From Flavobacteriales bacterium UBA7690 (lineage in GTDB: Bacteria > Bacteroidota > Bacteroidia > Flavobacteriales_F > PHOS-HE28), in contig DLGQ01000034.1 in the NCBI GenBank assembly GCA_002482775.1, forward strand, positions 36,308-97,134: a stretch of 60,827 bases of DNA, given 5' to 3'. The stretch's first letter is position 1. The number at the start of each line of letters is the position of its first letter. A program made the position numbers and the translations under genes. The notes under the pieces were generated by a model. It was given only the letters and a program-made list of their open reading frames with translations. It did not search any database and had not been told where the DNA came from. Shown here piece after piece: positions 59,875 to 60,827 of this stretch.

Positions 59875-60827
59875 TCAATGTTCTTCCTCCCCGTCTTCCA
59901 GCGGAGTGATCTGGCTGACCCAATCCTCTGCCTTGCCGGGCTTGCTGTAATCGTAAGGCCAGCGATGTACAACAGGCAGCGGGCCGGGCCAGTTGCCGTG
60001 GATGTGCTCCACCGGTGTGGTCCACTCCAAGGTGTTGCTCTTCCAAGGGTTCTGCACCGCTTTCGGTCCACGATAAACACTGTAGAAGAAGTTGTAGGTG
60101 AAGATCACCTGTGCCAACGCACCGATGATGGCGAAGATGGTGACCAGTACGTTCAGATCCACCACACCATCGAACATGGGGAACTCACTGTAGCTGTAGT
60201 AGCGACGCGGAGCACCGGCCAAGCCGATGAAGTGCATGGGGAAGAACACACCGAACGCACACACGAAGGTGATCCAGAAGTGGGCGTAACCCATCTTCGT
60301 GTTCATCATCTTGCCGTACATCTTCGGGAACCAGTGGTAGATCCCGGCGAACATCCCGAAGATGGCGCTCATCCCCATCACGATGTGGAAGTGGGCCACC
60401 ACGAAGTACGTGTCGTGCACGTTGATGTCCAATGCGCTATCGGCGAGGATGATACCGGTGAGACCACCAGCGATGAAGGTGGCTACCAGACCGATGCTGA
60501 AGAGCATCGCTGGTGTCATCACGATGTTGCCACGCCACAAGGTGGTGATGTAGTTGAACACCTTCACCGCGGAAGGGATGGCGATCAACAGCGTGGTGAA
60601 CACGAACACCGACCCAAGGAACGGGTTCATTCCGGTGATGAACATGTGGTGACCCCACACGATGAAGCTGAGGAAGCCGATCGCCAGGATGGAACCGATC
60701 ATCGCACGGTAACCGAAGATGGGTTTACGTGCATTGGTGGAGATGATCTCCGAGGTGATCCCCAACGCTGGAAGCAATACGATGTACACCTCCGGGTGGC
60801 CGAGGAACCAGAACAAGTGCTGGAACA
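59875..60827 (-). CDS. ctaD: Cytochrome c oxidase subunit I, C-terminal part
   Basis: The gene enters from the right edge, so the N-terminus is missing; about 316 codons are visible. The CuB ligand and cross-linked Tyr motif G-H-P-E-V-Y-I, the His pair in W-G-H-H-M-F, and the heme ligands in H-D-T-Y-F-V-V-A-H-F-H are all present, followed by membrane helices and a soluble tail ending E-D-G-E-E-E-H. It is the catalytic subunit of the aa3-type terminal oxidase, pumping protons while reducing oxygen. Confidence 0.96.
   Translation of the reverse strand, partial: FQHLFWFLGHPEVYIVLLPALGITSEIISTNARKPIFGYRAMIGSILAIGFLSFIVWGHHMFITGMNPFLGSVFVFTTLLIAIPSAVKVFNYITTLWRGNIVMTPAMLFSIGLVATFIAGGLTGIILADSALDINVHDTYFVVAHFHIVMGMSAIFGMFAGIYHWFPKMYGKMMNTKMGYAHFWITFVCAFGVFFPMHFIGLAGAPRRYYSYSEFPMFDGVVDLNVLVTIFAIIGALAQVIFTYNFFYSVYRGPKAVQNPWKSNTLEWTTPVEHIHGNWPGPLPVVHRWPYDYSKPGKAEDWVSQITPLEDGEEEH

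Overview
The window is a chromosomal stretch from a Bacteroidota bacterium, most likely a fairly GC-rich member of the Flavobacteriales. The evidence is the type IX secretion translocon gene sprA in its usual ruvA-sprA-gcvH-vanZ neighbourhood, PorP/SprF and OmpA-type partners, at least eight secreted proteins with type A or type B (gliding-associated) C-terminal sorting domains, and TAnnTTTG-like -7 promoter boxes. I found no rRNA, tRNA, CRISPR array or transposase.

Layout. 1-6713: the end of a serine hydrolase, a half-length aldehyde dehydrogenase and two type IX cargo proteins. 6725-21933: an accessory region of small, often overlapping genes (two VOC proteins, a lipoprotein, DUF6547, HicBA, a RibD_C reductase, DUF2200, a KAP NTPase) mixed with housekeeping genes (aldehyde dehydrogenase, isocitrate dehydrogenase, a LysR regulator, a tandem universal stress protein). 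22078-34882: a single-direction locus holding an ECF sigma factor, a probable double-membrane-spanning anti-sigma factor, four large secreted proteins, a PorP/SprF protein and an OmpA protein. 35022-47740: a Gly-tailed protein, another cargo protein, deoC, vanZ, gcvH, sprA, ruvA and a sirtuin. 47737-60827: cargo and thioredoxin-like genes, TlpA, DUF6029, Omp28, queG, a HipA-like/DUF3037 pair, a CPA2 antiporter, ruvB, an outer-membrane protein and the 3' part of ctaD.

Two systems stand out. (1) In the 22-35 kb locus, five of the six transcription units are preceded by an exact CCCAACC-N14-CGGGTTA element; the sixth has a degenerate copy with the same spacing. The sigma gene carries one itself. 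This looks like an autoregulated ECF sigma regulon that turns on a set of surface proteins together with their own secretion partner and peptidoglycan anchor. The anti-sigma candidate has a cytoplasmic N-terminus, one inner-membrane helix, a long repetitive periplasmic linker and a C-terminal outer-membrane barrel. (2) At two unrelated loci, 8.4-12.4 kb and 15.7-17.2 kb, short copies of the 5' end of a housekeeping gene (RibD_C 'dihydrofolate reductase' family, or aldehyde dehydrogenase) sit directly in front of unrelated small genes. Five of these six truncated leader ORFs stop within 20 nt of the next gene's start codon or overlap it (TGATG, ATGA, TGA-N4-ATG or a 20-nt overlap); the sixth is fused in frame. 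That suggests a way acquired genes gain translation by coupling to a captured start region.
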